From the NCBI RefSeq assembly GCF_050589705.1, contig NZ_JBNGOT010000004.1:248001-312000 (forward strand): a DNA stretch of 64,000 nt. The letters are read 5' to 3'. Positions 18,292 through 27,073 of this stretch are shown here, one piece after another. Positions within the stretch are counted from its first letter, which is position 1, and the number at the start of each line of letters is the position of its first letter. The notes under the pieces were generated by a model, which worked only from the letters and a program-made list of their open reading frames with translations, had not been told where the DNA came from and made no database searches. A program made the position numbers and the translations under genes. This DNA comes from Sunxiuqinia rutila. GTDB taxonomy: Bacteria; Bacteroidota; Bacteroidia; Bacteroidales; Prolixibacteraceae.

Positions 18292-19551
18292 ATGGAAAGA
18301 AGAGATATAGAAATTATGGCGCCGGTAGGTTCCTACGAATCATTGGCCGCAGCCATTCAGGGAGGAGCTGGATCGGTTTATTTTGGGGTTGAAAAACTCA
18401 ACATGCGTTCCCGTTCATCCAACAACTTCACCTTGGAAGACCTCAGGAAGATTGTGGACATCGCCACCAAGCATGGGGTTAAGACTTACCTTACGGTCAA
18501 CATCATTGTGTTTGACAATGAGCTGGACAAGCTGCACGAAATTATTGATGCCGCCAAGGAAGCTGGCATTACCGCCATCATTGCCAGCGACATTGCCGCC
18601 ATTGCCTATGCCCACAGCGTAGGAGTAGAGGTGCACATTTCAACCCAGGTGAACATCACCAACATTGAAGCGGTAAAGTTTTACGCGCAATATGCCGATG
18701 TGGTGGTGCTGGCACGTGAGATGAACCTCGGACGTGTTTGGGAAATCAGCAAACAAATAAAAGAACAAAACATCACCGGACCGGCAGGTAAACTCATTCA
18801 AATTGAAATGTTTGTCCACGGAGCCCTGTGCATGGCTGTTTCAGGCAAATGTTACCTAAGCCTGCAGGAGATGAATTCATCGGCCAACCGTGGAAGCTGC
18901 ATGCAAACCTGTCGCCGGGCCTACACCGTAACCGACAAGGAAACCGGTGCCGAACTTGAGGTTGACAATGAATACATCATGTCGCCCAAAGACTTAAAAA
19001 CCATTCACTTTCTAAATAAATTGCTCGATGCCGGCGTTTCGGTCCTGAAGATTGAAGGGCGGGCACGTTCTCCCGAATATGTTAAAACAGTGGTGGAATG
19101 CTACCGCGAGGCTGTTGACGCCTACTTCAACAACGAATTTACCGATGAGAAGATCAGCGCATGGGACGAACGCCTGAAAACGGTTTTCAACCGTGGTTTC
19201 TGGGATGGCTACTACCTGGGGCAACGCCTGGGCGAGTGGAGCAAGAACTACGGTTCGGTGGCCACCAAGCGTAAATTGTATTTAGGCAAGGGCATGAACT
19301 ATTTCTCCAAACTGGGTGTGGCCGAATTTAAAATGGAAGCCGGCAAACTTCAGGTGGGCGATGAAATTCTGATTACCGGCCAAACCACCGGCGTGGTAGA
19401 AGCTACCGTGGAAGAAATACGTGTTGATTTAAAACCTGTTGAAGAAACCAAACGAGGCGAGCGGTTCTCCATTAAGCTGGGTCAAACCATTCGTCGTTCC
19501 GATAAATTATACAAAATAGTTCCAGCCAGTGAAGTTCATCAGCGAAAATAA
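18292..19551 (+). CDS. U32 family protein, probable tRNA hydroxylation protein (TrhP/YegQ type)
   Basis: A 419-residue member of the U32 'peptidase' family. The N-terminal TIM-barrel half begins IEIMAPVGSYESLAAAIQGGAGSVYFGVEKLNMR. The conserved core EMFVHGALCMAVSGKCYLS ... RGSCMQTCRRAY supplies cysteines 180, 187, 203 and 207, the kind of cluster that in characterized U32 proteins (UbiU/V, TrhP) holds a [4Fe-4S] centre. The second half has LKIEGRARSPEYVKTVVECYREAVD and a C-terminal beta domain. Length and layout fit TrhP/YegQ, which is needed for 5-hydroxyuridine at tRNA position 34 with prephenate as cofactor source. Classical protease activity is unlikely. Subgroup assignment is by length and architecture only. 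Confidence 0.88.
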   Translation: MERRDIEIMAPVGSYESLAAAIQGGAGSVYFGVEKLNMRSRSSNNFTLEDLRKIVDIATKHGVKTYLTVNIIVFDNELDKLHEIIDAAKEAGITAIIASDIAAIAYAHSVGVEVHISTQVNITNIEAVKFYAQYADVVVLAREMNLGRVWEISKQIKEQNITGPAGKLIQIEMFVHGALCMAVSGKCYLSLQEMNSSANRGSCMQTCRRAYTVTDKETGAELEVDNEYIMSPKDLKTIHFLNKLLDAGVSVLKIEGRARSPEYVKTVVECYREAVDAYFNNEFTDEKISAWDERLKTVFNRGFWDGYYLGQRLGEWSKNYGSVATKRKLYLGKGMNYFSKLGVAEFKMEAGKLQVGDEILITGQTTGVVEATVEEIRVDLKPVEETKRGERFSIKLGQTIRRSDKLYKIVPASEVHQRK

Positions 19552-19642
19552 AACCGCCCGGGCAACGAAATTAAGAATGACTGGTTAATAAGTCATCCGA
19601 AATTCAAGGCCAAAATATTTCGCCGCTGCCTGACTTTCTTGT

Positions 19643-19650
19643 TATTTTTG
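19643..19650 (+). promoter_or_regulatory. -7 promoter box for the anchored propeller protein
   Basis: TATTTTTG matches TAnnTTTG. It lies 16 bases before the ATG at 19666 and overlaps the earlier in-frame TTG start at 19639, which argues for the ATG. Confidence 0.45.
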
Positions 19651-19665
19651 ATAAAAAATCAGATT

Positions 19666-22419
19666 ATGCGCAAGCTCATCATACCGATTCTGCTCATTTT
19701 TGTCTTGATAGCTGCTGCTGCCTTCTTTTTGATGGAGGAGCAGTCGAAGAGCTACGACAACAACTCTTCTTTTCGTGCTATCCCGGTTAAAACGCCCTTG
19801 ATTGTTGAGATTCCAGAACTGGATGCTTTGCTTGATAAAATGGATTCGCAAAACCCTTTAGTTGCCGAGCTGCAACAGGTTAGCGAATTGGAGACCTTTT
19901 TTGCAGATGTTAAGGTGTTGAAGAGCCAGTTTGAATCCAGTGCTCCTTTTCGTAAAGTTTTGGCCGACAAGTCGGTGTTGGTGGCTTTTAATGCGGAAGG
20001 AAAGAACAATGTTGGTTGCCTGTTTGTGGCCAGCTTAAACGACCGCAAAGAGAAAGCCACGATCCTGAATTACTTCAACAACCTGCCAGCTGCTCAAAAC
20101 GGAAAGATCAGCTCGCGCGAATACGATGAGGAGGAAATTTACCAGCTGAAAAACGGCGGAACAACCTTCAGCTTTGCTTTTAAAGACGGGGTGATGCTGT
20201 TTAGCCGTTATGCCCTGTTTGTGGAAGAAGCCATCCGGCAAATGACGGTGGAAAACCTGACCAACAACCAACAGCTGCAAGACTTGTACGCTACAGTCAG
20301 CTCCAACTCAGACTTTAACCTGTACATTCAGCATGATCGTTTTCCCGGTTTAGTTTCCGGCCTGGTGCCACGCGACTTCCGCAAACAACTGAACCTGTTT
20401 GGCAGTTTTTCCGACTGGACCGAGCTGGACGTAAACATCAAAAATACCAACCTGTTGCTGAACGGCTTCAGCTTTTCCAACCCGAACAACCACAACTACT
20501 TGTCGGTATTTCGCGGCCAAAAGCCCATTCGAACAGACATTACCAAAGCCCTTTCGGCCAACACCAGCCTGTTCATCAATCTGGCCCTTGACGACCTGAG
20601 TACATTTTACAGCAACTACGAAGAATACCTCAAAAAACAAGGTCTGTTCTATGCCCGCGAAACCCAGCTAAAAAAGCTTGAACGCTACAGCAAAGTTCCT
20701 TTCCAAACCTTGTTTACCGAGATTGCCAAAAATGAATTTGCGCTGGCCTTTGGAACAGTTACTCAGAACGATCCGGCCAACAATCGCTTTTTTATTGCCG
20801 AGGTAAAAGGACAGTCGCTAGCCCGTGAAAAACTGCTTCCGGTGCTCGAGAATTATGCCAAAGCCAACAAAACCAGCTTGCAGGAAATGCAAAGCCAGTA
20901 TGAAATTCAAAACGCAAGTTCCTTTACAATTTACGAGTTTCCGTTTGCCAACCTGCCGGAACTCCTTTTTGGCGAAGTTTTTTCAGGCACCGAAAGCCGC
21001 TTCCTGAGCTTCTACGACAACTACCTGATTTTTGCCGACAACAGCGCCGCGTTGAAACATTATCTTCACAATCTGGTGCTTTCTGAGACACTTCAAAATG
21101 ATATCCAATTTCAGAAATTTAGCGAGCAGCTGGCCAGCCGTTCTACGCTGAACAGCTACCTCAATTTCTCAAAAGCCTTTTACCTGGGGAATTACTATTT
21201 GAACGAAAAGCCCGCGCAATTGCTGAACACAAACGAACAATCTATCCGGAAGTTTCACGCACTAAGCTGGCAGCTCTCCGAAAACTCGGGCCAATTCCTG
21301 AATAACCTGTACTTGAAATATGACCCAGTTCTGAAAGAGGAACCGCAAACCGTGTGGCAAAGCAAACTGGATTCCACCGTAGCCATTAAACCTCAGCTGG
21401 TGACCAACCACAACGATCAGGCCAACAAAGAAGTCATTATTCAAGACAACAAACATCAGCTTTGTCTGATTAACAAAGAAGGCGTAAGCCTTTGGAAAGT
21501 GCAACTTCCGGGGAAGATAATGAGTGAGATTTATCAGATAGACTACTACAAAAACGGGAAGCTCCAATACTTATTCAATACCAAAGATAAATTGCACATC
21601 ATTGACCGGGAAGGCAATAATGTGGCACGCTATCCCATCAACTTCCGATCTCCAGCCTCCAATGGGGTTGCTCTTTTCGACTATGATAACAACCGCAACT
21701 ACCGGTTCTTCATTGCTTGCGAAAATAAACAGGTTTATGCATACAACCATGAAGGAAAACTGGTCAAAGGCTGGGGTTTTACAGGAACTGACGGCCCCGT
21801 GACCACTCCTGTCAAACACTTCCGTGTAGGTGGCAAGGATTATTTGGTTTGCGCCGACCAGTACAAAACCTATATTTTGGACCGGCGAGGCAACACACGG
21901 GTGAAAACCAGCAACAACTTTGAACATTCCGCAAACGACCTTTACCTGATACAAGCCCGGCAGGCAGCCATTGCCACAACGGATATTAACGGGCAGGTTC
22001 ATTTAGAATACTTCGATGGCACTCACGAGGTAATTAAGACCCAGAAGTTCGGCAAAAACCATTTCTTTGAAGCCGCCGACCTGAATGCCGACGGAAAAAC
22101 AGACTTTATTTTTGCTGACGATAATGAGCTGTGGGCTTTTAACCACCAAGGAAAGAAGATCTTTGAACGAGAGTTTAACAGCAAAATATCGAGCAAACCC
22201 AACTATTACACCTTTGCCAATGACGACCGTAAAATCGGTGTTGTTTGCCGGGCCGAGAACCGGGTTTATCTGGTAAACGCCGATGGCAGCCTGTATGATG
22301 GGTTCCCCCTACATGGTAATACCGATTTTACCATTGGCTATTTCAATCGCGGTAATTCGTATTTCAACCTGGTAGTGGGTAACGAAGACAACAGCTTTTA
22401 CAATTACCAGGTAGAATAA
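19666..22419 (+). CDS. Large membrane-anchored protein, DUF3352-like with C-terminal propeller repeats
   Basis: From the ATG at 19666 the protein has 917 residues. It opens with an uncleaved-looking signal anchor (MRKLIIPILLIFVLIAAAAFFLMEE). The first two thirds resemble the DUF3352-type exported domain of Bacteroidota (FRAIPVKTPLIVEIPELDALL, LVAFNAEGKNNVGCLFVASLND, FSRYALFVEEAIRQM). The last 300 residues hold repeated short beta motifs ending in D-x-D-G turns (LNADGKTDFIFADDNELWAFNHQGK, VYAYNHEGKLVKGWGF), as in FG-GAP/PQQ-like propellers. It probably faces the periplasm; function unknown. It is the last plus-strand gene before a strong bidirectional terminator. Confidence 0.75.
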   Translation: MRKLIIPILLIFVLIAAAAFFLMEEQSKSYDNNSSFRAIPVKTPLIVEIPELDALLDKMDSQNPLVAELQQVSELETFFADVKVLKSQFESSAPFRKVLADKSVLVAFNAEGKNNVGCLFVASLNDRKEKATILNYFNNLPAAQNGKISSREYDEEEIYQLKNGGTTFSFAFKDGVMLFSRYALFVEEAIRQMTVENLTNNQQLQDLYATVSSNSDFNLYIQHDRFPGLVSGLVPRDFRKQLNLFGSFSDWTELDVNIKNTNLLLNGFSFSNPNNHNYLSVFRGQKPIRTDITKALSANTSLFINLALDDLSTFYSNYEEYLKKQGLFYARETQLKKLERYSKVPFQTLFTEIAKNEFALAFGTVTQNDPANNRFFIAEVKGQSLAREKLLPVLENYAKANKTSLQEMQSQYEIQNASSFTIYEFPFANLPELLFGEVFSGTESRFLSFYDNYLIFADNSAALKHYLHNLVLSETLQNDIQFQKFSEQLASRSTLNSYLNFSKAFYLGNYYLNEKPAQLLNTNEQSIRKFHALSWQLSENSGQFLNNLYLKYDPVLKEEPQTVWQSKLDSTVAIKPQLVTNHNDQANKEVIIQDNKHQLCLINKEGVSLWKVQLPGKIMSEIYQIDYYKNGKLQYLFNTKDKLHIIDREGNNVARYPINFRSPASNGVALFDYDNNRNYRFFIACENKQVYAYNHEGKLVKGWGFTGTDGPVTTPVKHFRVGGKDYLVCADQYKTYILDRRGNTRVKTSNNFEHSANDLYLIQARQAAIATTDINGQVHLEYFDGTHEVIKTQKFGKNHFFEAADLNADGKTDFIFADDNELWAFNHQGKKIFEREFNSKISSKPNYYTFANDDRKIGVVCRAENRVYLVNADGSLYDGFPLHGNTDFTIGYFNRGNSYFNLVVGNEDNSFYNYQVE

Positions 22420-22488
22420 GCTCGGCACAATATGGAATAGCTGCACACTCCCCTTCAATGCTGGCTAATTCTTAATCACGCAGAAGAT

Positions 22489-22539
22489 ATTGCAAAAATG
22501 CCTGCATGCTATTTCAAAGCATGCAGGCATTTTTGCAAT
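22489..22539. terminator. Strong bidirectional intrinsic terminator
   Basis: A perfect 21-bp inverted repeat (22489-22509 with 22519-22539) around a 9-base loop, placed exactly between two convergent genes. The stem contains GCCTGCATGC/GCATGCAGGC, and its outer part is AAAAA/TTTTT, so each strand ends the GC-rich hairpin with a U-rich tract. Confidence 0.9.
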
Positions 22540-22561
22540 TTATCTATTTGTGAAGCCGATC

Positions 22562-23902
22562 TTATTCCAAACTCTCCAACACGCCTTTTAACAATTGATT
22601 CAAGTCGAACTCACCTTTCTTGGAGTAGCCCGTGCGAATCACAACCAACTCTTTGGAAGGAATCATGCAGATAAACTGGCCATCGTGCCCCCGGCACAAA
22701 AACAAATCACGCGGCGCATCGGGAAATTCACCCGACTGATTGAGCCAGAAAGAGGAGCCATAACGTCCGCCCGACCCCTTGGCTACATCGGTAGTATAAT
22801 CCACCCAGCCTTCAGGCAGGAGTTGCTGTCCGAGCCATTTTCCATCGTTTAAATACAGCAACCCAAAGCGGGCATAATCGCGCATGGTGGCGTACACGTA
22901 CGACGAGCCAACAAACGTTCCCGAGGCATCTACTTCAAATACGGCACTGGTCATCCCCAACGGATTGAAAAGCCGCTGACGTGGAAAGGCAAAATAGTCT
23001 TCTTCACGGGAAAAAGACTTGCGAAACTCACGACACACCAAGTTGGTTGATCCGGAGGAATACTCCCAAACGGAATCAGCCTGAAACTCGTAAGCTTTCT
23101 CTTGCGCATATAGGCCCATATCGCCAACCTTGTGCAACATAACGGTTACATCTGAAAGACCACCATACCCTTCATTCCAGGCCAGACCACTATTCATTTG
23201 CAGCAGGTTATTCAGGGTAATTGCCTTTCGCCCGTCGGCTTGCCACGCTTCTACCGGCAAAGGTTGATGAATAGCCAACGCACCATCTTTAACCCGAAGT
23301 CCAACCAACGTATTGGTCATACTTTTGGCCATGGACCAGCTCAAAAAACGGGTATTGGCTGAGAAGTCATCCCGATAGGCTTCAGCAACCACTTGCCCTT
23401 TATAAACTACCATCACGGCAAAACTCCCCTTAAAAGGTAAGGAATCCGACATGGCCTGCTCAACCACCTGATTCATTCTGTCCGGTTTCAGGCCTTCCGG
23501 AAGGCTGTCAGGCATCAAATCTCCAATGGGCCAAGGCAGAGTATCCGGTCGGGCAGGAAGAGGCTCTAAAGCTTTATATGAGCGATTTTTAATTTCTTCT
23601 TCTGAAAAATCTTCCACCAAAGTACATCCATAACCATCCACATAAATTGCTTTCGATTTGCACCACAACAAGCGACTAACCACCTCACGATTCTCAAAAT
23701 CAACCGTACTGTTGGTATAGGCAATGATCGAAAAGTTCAGGTCCTCTGCCTCCAGTGCTTCCTGGCTTCGTCCGGAAAGGAAAATACCTGAAGCCAGGTT
23801 TTTAGCAGCATAGCCTGTGGCAACAGGCAGTAACAAGTTCAAAAAGTATCCGGCAGCAAGAAGGATGACTACCAATAGGGTCAGCAGAATTCGTTTTTTC
23901 AT
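22562..23902 (-). CDS. Serine hydrolase, class C beta-lactamase / DD-peptidase-like
   Basis: A 446-residue exported protein starting at the ATG at 23902; a TTG three codons upstream is less likely. An N-terminal hydrophobic segment (LLTLLVVILLAAGYFLNLLL) is a signal anchor. The catalytic SxxK motif is Ser190-Met-Ala-Lys193 (LSWSMAKSMTNTLVGLRV). A later VWEYSSGSTNLV gives the tyrosine motif of the penicillin-recognizing fold, and a C-terminal GHDGQFICMIPSKELVVIRTG corresponds to the KTG/HxG region, with His-Asp-Gly. Such proteins are usually esterases or peptidases acting on cell-wall or small substrates; resistance activity should not be assumed. It stands alone between two terminators. Confidence 0.9.
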   Translation of the reverse strand: MKKRILLTLLVVILLAAGYFLNLLLPVATGYAAKNLASGIFLSGRSQEALEAEDLNFSIIAYTNSTVDFENREVVSRLLWCKSKAIYVDGYGCTLVEDFSEEEIKNRSYKALEPLPARPDTLPWPIGDLMPDSLPEGLKPDRMNQVVEQAMSDSLPFKGSFAVMVVYKGQVVAEAYRDDFSANTRFLSWSMAKSMTNTLVGLRVKDGALAIHQPLPVEAWQADGRKAITLNNLLQMNSGLAWNEGYGGLSDVTVMLHKVGDMGLYAQEKAYEFQADSVWEYSSGSTNLVCREFRKSFSREEDYFAFPRQRLFNPLGMTSAVFEVDASGTFVGSSYVYATMRDYARFGLLYLNDGKWLGQQLLPEGWVDYTTDVAKGSGGRYGSSFWLNQSGEFPDAPRDLFLCRGHDGQFICMIPSKELVVIRTGYSKKGEFDLNQLLKGVLESLE

Positions 23903-23992
23903 AATCCGCAATTTTCATTTAAAAGTCAGGATGGTAATGGTTTTCAAGGTACAAAAATATTGACTACAGGGAAATACCACAATCCGAGGCCT

Positions 23993-24028
23993 AAAAAACA
24001 AAAGGCCGTCAATTACTTGACAGCCTTT
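23993..24028 (-). terminator. Intrinsic terminator after queA
   Basis: On the minus strand AAAGGC and GCCTTT plus GTCAA/TTGAC form a hairpin (24001-24028) with one mismatch and a 4-base loop, followed by a T-rich run (TTGTTTTTTAGG). It closes the YfhO-ftsX-uppP-truB-queA gene run 26 bases past the queA stop. Confidence 0.8.
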
Positions 24029-24053
24029 CGGGAAATATTTTATGTCTGATCGT

Positions 24054-25103
24054 TTACAGAATCAACATGGCATCGCCATACGTTCCGAAGCGATAACCTT
24101 CCTTGATTGCTTTTTGGTAAGCTTCCATCACAAAATCATAGCCTCCAAAGGCAGCCACCATCATCAACAAGGTTGACATAGGCAGATGAAAGTTAGTAAT
24201 CATCCGGTTAGCTACACTAAATTCGTAGGGAGGGAAGATAAATTTATTGGTCCATCCTTCAAAAGGTTTTAAATGCCCTTGCGTAGAAACCGAACTTTCC
24301 AATGTCCGCATCACGGTAGTTCCCACCGCACATACATTCCGCTTGTTCATTTTGGCATCATTCACCACATCACAAGCTTCTTCCCGAATCCAGATTTGCT
24401 CTGAATCCATTTTATGCTTGGTCAAATCCTCTACGTCAACACTTCGGAAGTTTCCTAAGCCAACATGCAAAGTCACATAGCTAAAGTCAACGCCAATAAT
24501 CTCCAAACGTTTCAGCAATTCGCGACTAAAGTGCAGCCCGGCTGTAGGCGCAGCAACCGCACCTTCGTGCTTGGCGAAAATCGTCTGGTAACGCTCTTTA
24601 TCTTCCGCTTCAACTGGACGTTGAATAAATTTCGGAAGCGGCGTTTCTCCCAGGCTGTAAAGTGTTTTTTTGAATTCATCGTAAGGCCCGTCAAACAGGA
24701 AACGTAAAGTACGCCCACGAGAAGTCGTGTTGTCAATTACCTCGGCTACCAGCATATCGTCTTCGCCAAAGTACAATTTATTACCAATCCGGATTTTGCG
24801 AGCCGGATCAACCAATACATCCCAAAGCCGTTGTTCACGGTTCAGCTCCCGAAGTAAGAATACTTCAATCTCAGCACCGGTTTTCTCCTTGTTTCCATAT
24901 AAACGCGCCGGAAAAACCTTGGTGTCATTGAATACCATGACATCTTTGTCGTCAAAATATTCCGTAATATCTTTAAATAACTTGTGCTCAATCTTACGAG
25001 TATCACGATGTAAAACCATCAGTTTCGACTCGTCTCGATTGTCAGACGGATGCAAGGCAATCTGTTCTTCAGGCAGTTTATACTTGAACTTAGATAACTT
25101 CAT
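24054..25103 (-). CDS. queA: S-adenosylmethionine:tRNA ribosyltransferase-isomerase QueA
   Basis: Transfers and rearranges the ribose of SAM onto 7-aminomethyl-7-deazaguanine in tRNA to give epoxyqueuosine at position 34. The 349-residue length is normal. Signature segments: MKLSKFKYKLPEEQIALHP at the N-terminus, VMVFNDTKVFPARLYG, TIFAKHEGAVAAPTAGLHFS in the middle, FSYVTLHVGLGNFRSV and TNFHLPMSTLLMMVAAFGG near the end. It lies 50 bases after truB and is the last gene of the run, followed by a terminator. Confidence 0.97.
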   Translation of the reverse strand: MKLSKFKYKLPEEQIALHPSDNRDESKLMVLHRDTRKIEHKLFKDITEYFDDKDVMVFNDTKVFPARLYGNKEKTGAEIEVFLLRELNREQRLWDVLVDPARKIRIGNKLYFGEDDMLVAEVIDNTTSRGRTLRFLFDGPYDEFKKTLYSLGETPLPKFIQRPVEAEDKERYQTIFAKHEGAVAAPTAGLHFSRELLKRLEIIGVDFSYVTLHVGLGNFRSVDVEDLTKHKMDSEQIWIREEACDVVNDAKMNKRNVCAVGTTVMRTLESSVSTQGHLKPFEGWTNKFIFPPYEFSVANRMITNFHLPMSTLLMMVAAFGGYDFVMEAYQKAIKEGYRFGTYGDAMLIL

Positions 25104-25153
25104 AGATGAATAATTTATGCGATAATTCAGAACCCCCTTTTACGGGGCAATCT

Positions 25154-25867
25154 TCAATTAGTTACAAATTTGTCAATATTTTTTAGGAAGTCGTCCACCG
25201 AGAAGGCATCTTCCAGCTTGAAATCGCCAATTTTCGTGCGTTTCAAACCAACAAGGTAAGCCCCGCTATTCAACGCTTTCCCAATGTCACGGGCCAATGA
25301 TCGAATGTAGGTTCCTTTACTGCATACGACCCGTATTTCCAACTTGTTATTTGAAAAATCCAAAACTTCCAGCTCCCGGATGTGAATTGTTCGTGACCGC
25401 ATTTTTACCTCTTCGCCTTTTCGGGCATGTGTATAAGCCCGTTGTCCATCAATTTTCACGGCACTAAACACCGGCGGCACCTGCTCCACATCGCCAACAA
25501 AGTGCTCGATGATCGAATCAATCAGCTCTTTGGTGATATGACTGGTTTCAAACTGGGCATCTTCTTCGGTTTCCAAATCAAACGAAGGCGTAGTTGCGCC
25601 CAGTTTTAACGTGGCCAGATACTCTTTTTCTCCAGCCTGAAAAGTTTCAATTTGCTTGGTGGCTTTTCCGGTACACAGAATCATGAGTCCGGTTGCCTTC
25701 GGATCCAATGTTCCTGCATGCCCTACCTTTAACTTTTTAATTTTCAAGGCACGGCAAAGGTTGTTACGAACTTTCTGCACCAAATCAAACGAAGTCCAAT
25801 CCAGGGCTTTATCAAAAAGCAATACTTCACCTTTGATGAAGTCAAAATTTTTGGGTTGCTCCCCCAT
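25154..25867 (-). CDS. truB: tRNA pseudouridine(55) synthase TruB
   Basis: Makes pseudouridine at U55 in the T loop of tRNAs. The catalytic aspartate is Asp55 in KVGHAGTLDPKATGLMILC, followed by the conserved KQIETFQAGEKEYLATLKLG, QVPPVFSAVKIDGQRAYTHARKG and VVCSKGTYIRSLARDIG. The frame remains open to 25933, overlapping the end of uppP by 20 bases, but those residues have no family match. The ATG at 25867 (MGEQPKNFDF) gives a 237-residue protein of normal length and is preferred. No PUA domain follows, as is usual in this phylum. Confidence 0.95.
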   Translation of the reverse strand: MGEQPKNFDFIKGEVLLFDKALDWTSFDLVQKVRNNLCRALKIKKLKVGHAGTLDPKATGLMILCTGKATKQIETFQAGEKEYLATLKLGATTPSFDLETEEDAQFETSHITKELIDSIIEHFVGDVEQVPPVFSAVKIDGQRAYTHARKGEEVKMRSRTIHIRELEVLDFSNNKLEIRVVCSKGTYIRSLARDIGKALNSGAYLVGLKRTKIGDFKLEDAFSVDDFLKNIDKFVTN

Positions 25868-25913
25868 TGACAAAAGATTTAGTTTGTTTTTTCCGATCTT
25901 GGAAGTCTGTTTT

Positions 25914-26696
25914 TCAGCCCGCAAAGATAGCAATTAACCCGATAACCAGACAATAAGCCGCGAAATAAATCAATTTGCCTTGTTTTACAATTTTAATCAT
26001 CCACTTGCATGCCAGCAAACCGGAGATAAAAGCAGCCACAAAACCAACGGCTAAGGGCAAAGCTCCAACCTCGCCAGGTTCTGTTGAAGAATGTGAAAAC
26101 AGATCAATACAATTGGCACTAATAATAGGTATAAGCACCATTAGAAAGGAAAAACGGGCCATGTCCTCTTTTTTCTTGCCAAGCAACAAACCCACCGCAA
26201 TGGTCGATCCGCTTCTAGAAATGCCCGGCATAACAGCCATCGCCTGAGAAACACCAATAATTAGGGAATCGAGCCAGCCGATTGGCTTGCCCTTCGATTT
26301 TGCAAAATACGTAAACGCGAGTAAGCTGGCAGTTGCAATCAGCATGCTCCCCACAAACACAAGGTTACCCGTAAAAAGTTCTTCGATTTGGGTACGAAAA
26401 AAAAGGCCCAGAACAGCCACCGGAACTGCCGATAAAAAGAGCATCAGAATATAACGGGTTTCGTCATTCCACTGAAAGGCAAACAATCCCTTACAAAGAG
26501 CCTGAATATCTTTGCGAAAAACGACCAAAGTGCTCAAAACCGTGGCTCCGTGAACCACTACCGCAAATAACAGGTTGTTATGACCTTTTACCCCTAATAA
26601 ATGATGACCAATTTCCAGATGTCCACTTGAACTAACGGGCAAAAATTCGGTCAATCCTTGAATAATACCCAATAAAAAAGCCTGAAAAACATTCAT
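25914..26696 (-). CDS. uppP: Undecaprenyl-diphosphatase UppP (BacA)
   Basis: A 260-residue polytopic inner-membrane protein that dephosphorylates undecaprenyl pyrophosphate to recycle the lipid carrier used for peptidoglycan and surface polysaccharides. Both inverted-repeat active-site motifs are present: GLTEFLPVSSSGHLEIGHHL at about residues 14-33 and the VMPGISRSGSTIAVGLLLG motif at about 154-172. It follows the DUF3098 gene with a 3-base gap and precedes truB, in the order commonly seen in Bacteroidota. Confidence 0.97.
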   Translation of the reverse strand: MNVFQAFLLGIIQGLTEFLPVSSSGHLEIGHHLLGVKGHNNLLFAVVVHGATVLSTLVVFRKDIQALCKGLFAFQWNDETRYILMLFLSAVPVAVLGLFFRTQIEELFTGNLVFVGSMLIATASLLAFTYFAKSKGKPIGWLDSLIIGVSQAMAVMPGISRSGSTIAVGLLLGKKKEDMARFSFLMVLIPIISANCIDLFSHSSTEPGEVGALPLAVGFVAAFISGLLACKWMIKIVKQGKLIYFAAYCLVIGLIAIFAG

Positions 26697-26699
26697 TGA

Positions 26700-26954
26700 T
26701 TAATTTCCCGTTTTGGATCGTTTCATTATGGCATAGATCTCAAATAGGAAACCAAACAAGACGATGAGTGGTGCCAGGGTAATTCTTCTGAAACTGAAAA
26801 TTTCAGGATTGAATACCGAAGGATCGTCACTTTTACCACCAACCATTAAGATAAAACCGATAACAATGATGGCGAAGCCAATCAAAAGCAATTTATAATT
26901 TTCTTTCCCCAAGGCGAAAGTCTGATTTTGTATTTCCTTTTTTTCCTTTAACAT
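26700..26954 (-). CDS. DUF3098 small membrane protein
   Basis: An 84-residue protein with two predicted membrane helices (LLLIGFAIIVIGFILMVGG and ITLAPLIVLFGFLFEIYAIM) separated by a short loop with PSVFNPEIFSFRR, the characteristic pattern of the DUF3098 family. The gene lies between ftsX and uppP in many Bacteroidota, which suggests a role linked to cell division or envelope growth; the activity is unknown. It is 3 bases from uppP and so almost certainly co-transcribed. Confidence 0.88.
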   Translation of the reverse strand: MLKEKKEIQNQTFALGKENYKLLLIGFAIIVIGFILMVGGKSDDPSVFNPEIFSFRRITLAPLIVLFGFLFEIYAIMKRSKTGN

Positions 26955-27073
26955 AGGTCCTTATTTTTTCCTTTTGCGAAAGTAAAAATTCTATTTCTAA
27001 TAATCGGTCTGCAACCTCACTTTATTGTTTAAGAAGTTAACAAATACCATTTTTTCTAATAGCCACAGACAAC

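Noticed and set aside
25868..25933. N-terminal extension of truB to 25933
   Set aside because: The extra 22 residues overlap uppP and have no counterpart in TruB; the ATG at 25867 gives the normal start.
24054..26954. Possible horizontal transfer of the uppP-truB-queA block
   Set aside because: Base composition and gene order are ordinary for Bacteroidota; no mobile element traces were seen.
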